Position numbers and translations under genes: made by a program. From the NCBI GenBank assembly GCA_040388785.1, contig JAZKBD010000003.1, forward strand, positions 1-64,000: 64,000 nucleotides of DNA, given 5' to 3'. Numbering within the stretch: the first letter of the stretch is position 1; every line of letters starts with the position of its first letter. The notes under the pieces were generated by a model. That model was not told where the DNA came from. It made no database searches and saw only the letters and a program-made list of their open reading frames with translations. The DNA is from 66-474 sp040388785 (GTDB lineage Bacteria; Pseudomonadota; Gammaproteobacteria; Xanthomonadales; Rhodanobacteraceae). Shown piece after piece: positions 63,402 to 64,000 of the stretch.

Positions 63402-64000
63402 GTGAAGCTTGCGATCCTGTCCCGCAATGCGAGGTTGTATTCGACGGCCCGGCTGGTCGCCGCTGCGCGCGCGCGCGGGCATCGCGTGCGCGTGCTCGAT
63501 CCCTTGCGTTGCTACATGCGGATCGCCAATGACGGTTTTGTCGTGCATTACGGTGGCCGCGCGTTGAAAGGCATCGACGCGGTGATCCCGCGCATCGGCG
63601 CATCGGTGACGTTCTACGGCACCGCCGTGCTGCGCCAGTTCGAGATGATGGGCGTGTACACCCCGAGCTGTTCGGACGCGGTGCTGCGCGCGCGCGACAA
63701 GCTACGCAGCCTGCAGATACTCGCCAGCCATGGCATCGACCTGCCGGTGACGGTGTTCGGCGACAACCCGGACGACACGTCGGATCTTCTCAACATGCTC
63801 GGCCCGGCACCGCACGTGATCAAGCTCAATGAGGGCGCGCAGGGCAGCGGCGTGGTGCTGGCGGAGAAGGCCGCGGCGTCGCAAAGCGTGATCGAGGCGT
63901 TCCGTGGCCTGTACGCCAACTTCCTGGTCCAGCAATTCGTGCGCGAAGCCAATGGGCGCGACGTCCGCTGCTTCGTGGTCGGCGACCGCGTGGTCGCGGC
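63402..64000 (+). CDS. rimK: RimK-type ATP-grasp ligase, 5' part
   Basis: The gene continues past the right edge, so about 199 residues are visible. It starts GTG as VKLAILSRNARLYSTARLVA and has VLDPLRCYMRI, DAVIPRIGASVTFYGTAVLRQFEMMG, SDAVLRARDKLRSLQILA and HVIKLNEGAQGSGVVLAE, then FLVQQFVREANGRDVRCFVV. This matches RimK, which adds glutamates to ribosomal protein S6, or a close ATP-grasp relative. No strong ribosome site is seen. The GTG lies 28 bases after repeat copy F. Confidence 0.9.
   Translation, partial: MKLAILSRNARLYSTARLVAAARARGHRVRVLDPLRCYMRIANDGFVVHYGGRALKGIDAVIPRIGASVTFYGTAVLRQFEMMGVYTPSCSDAVLRARDKLRSLQILASHGIDLPVTVFGDNPDDTSDLLNMLGPAPHVIKLNEGAQGSGVVLAEKAAASQSVIEAFRGLYANFLVQQFVREANGRDVRCFVVGDRVVA

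Overview
The window is 64 kb of GC-rich (about two thirds G+C), densely packed gammaproteobacterial chromosome, probably from the order Xanthomonadales (Lysobacterales) and most likely near Rhodanobacteraceae. The clearest taxonomic signature is the order trpE ... trpG-trpD-trpC, a Crp-like Clp regulator, speD, coq7, rplM-rpsI, which I recall from Xanthomonas-type chromosomes. The Clp sequence itself, the TonB-dependent receptor style and the number of c-di-GMP proteins agree. This is inference from gene content; no database was searched. The sequence is a draft scaffold with four 10-N gaps (12551, 26508, 31549, 62633). Each falls in or at the end of a coding sequence, and at least two are not truly 10 bases long.

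Layout. 1-9.0 kb: a partial cupin-like gene, a DoxX-like membrane protein, a GMC oxidoreductase, a cytochrome c5-type protein, DUF1428 and CBS proteins, mtgA translationally coupled to a GAF-GAF-GGDEF-EAL gene, and an uncharacterised exported protein. 9.0-20.8 kb: an accessory island with one large TonB-dependent receptor followed by five TPR-sulfotransferase genes (two forward, two reverse, one forward). 20.9-32.9 kb: housekeeping genes, with ahcY behind an S-adenosylhomocysteine riboswitch, metK, dusB, a TPR/GGDEF membrane protein, tpx, gapA, an S1/P1 nuclease, purC, a small cytochrome c, djlA and rpe. 33-36.5 kb: a two-component system resembling the dedicated-sortase kinase/regulator pair. 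36.6-45.8 kb: the trp genes, a lipoprotein peptidase, a HAD phosphatase, clp, speD, coq7, rplM and rpsI. 46-64 kb: tRNA-Gln, a small regulator-like protein, rpiA, an EVE-domain gene, fau, 6S RNA, zapA, a ZapB-like coiled coil, a 1551-residue propeller/PAS/GGDEF/EAL receptor, pepP, DoxX, VOC, an SLC13-type transporter, trmB, thiG, thiS, a FecR-like protein, tRNA-Gly, and the start of rimK.

Themes. (1) The receptor plus five-sulfotransferase cluster is the best candidate for an undescribed system. The enzymes fall into two paralogous pairs plus one outlier, and no precursor peptide or PAPS-synthesis gene lies nearby. (2) Three proteins carrying GGDEF domains (two also EAL) share the window with a Clp homologue, the class of regulator that senses c-di-GMP in Xanthomonas. 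(3) A dispersed intergenic repeat of about 110-145 bp occurs six times, each copy close to a gene end. (4) Non-coding RNA features are an SAH riboswitch, 6S RNA and two tRNAs. Many large open frames antisense to these genes are GC-composition shadows and were left out.
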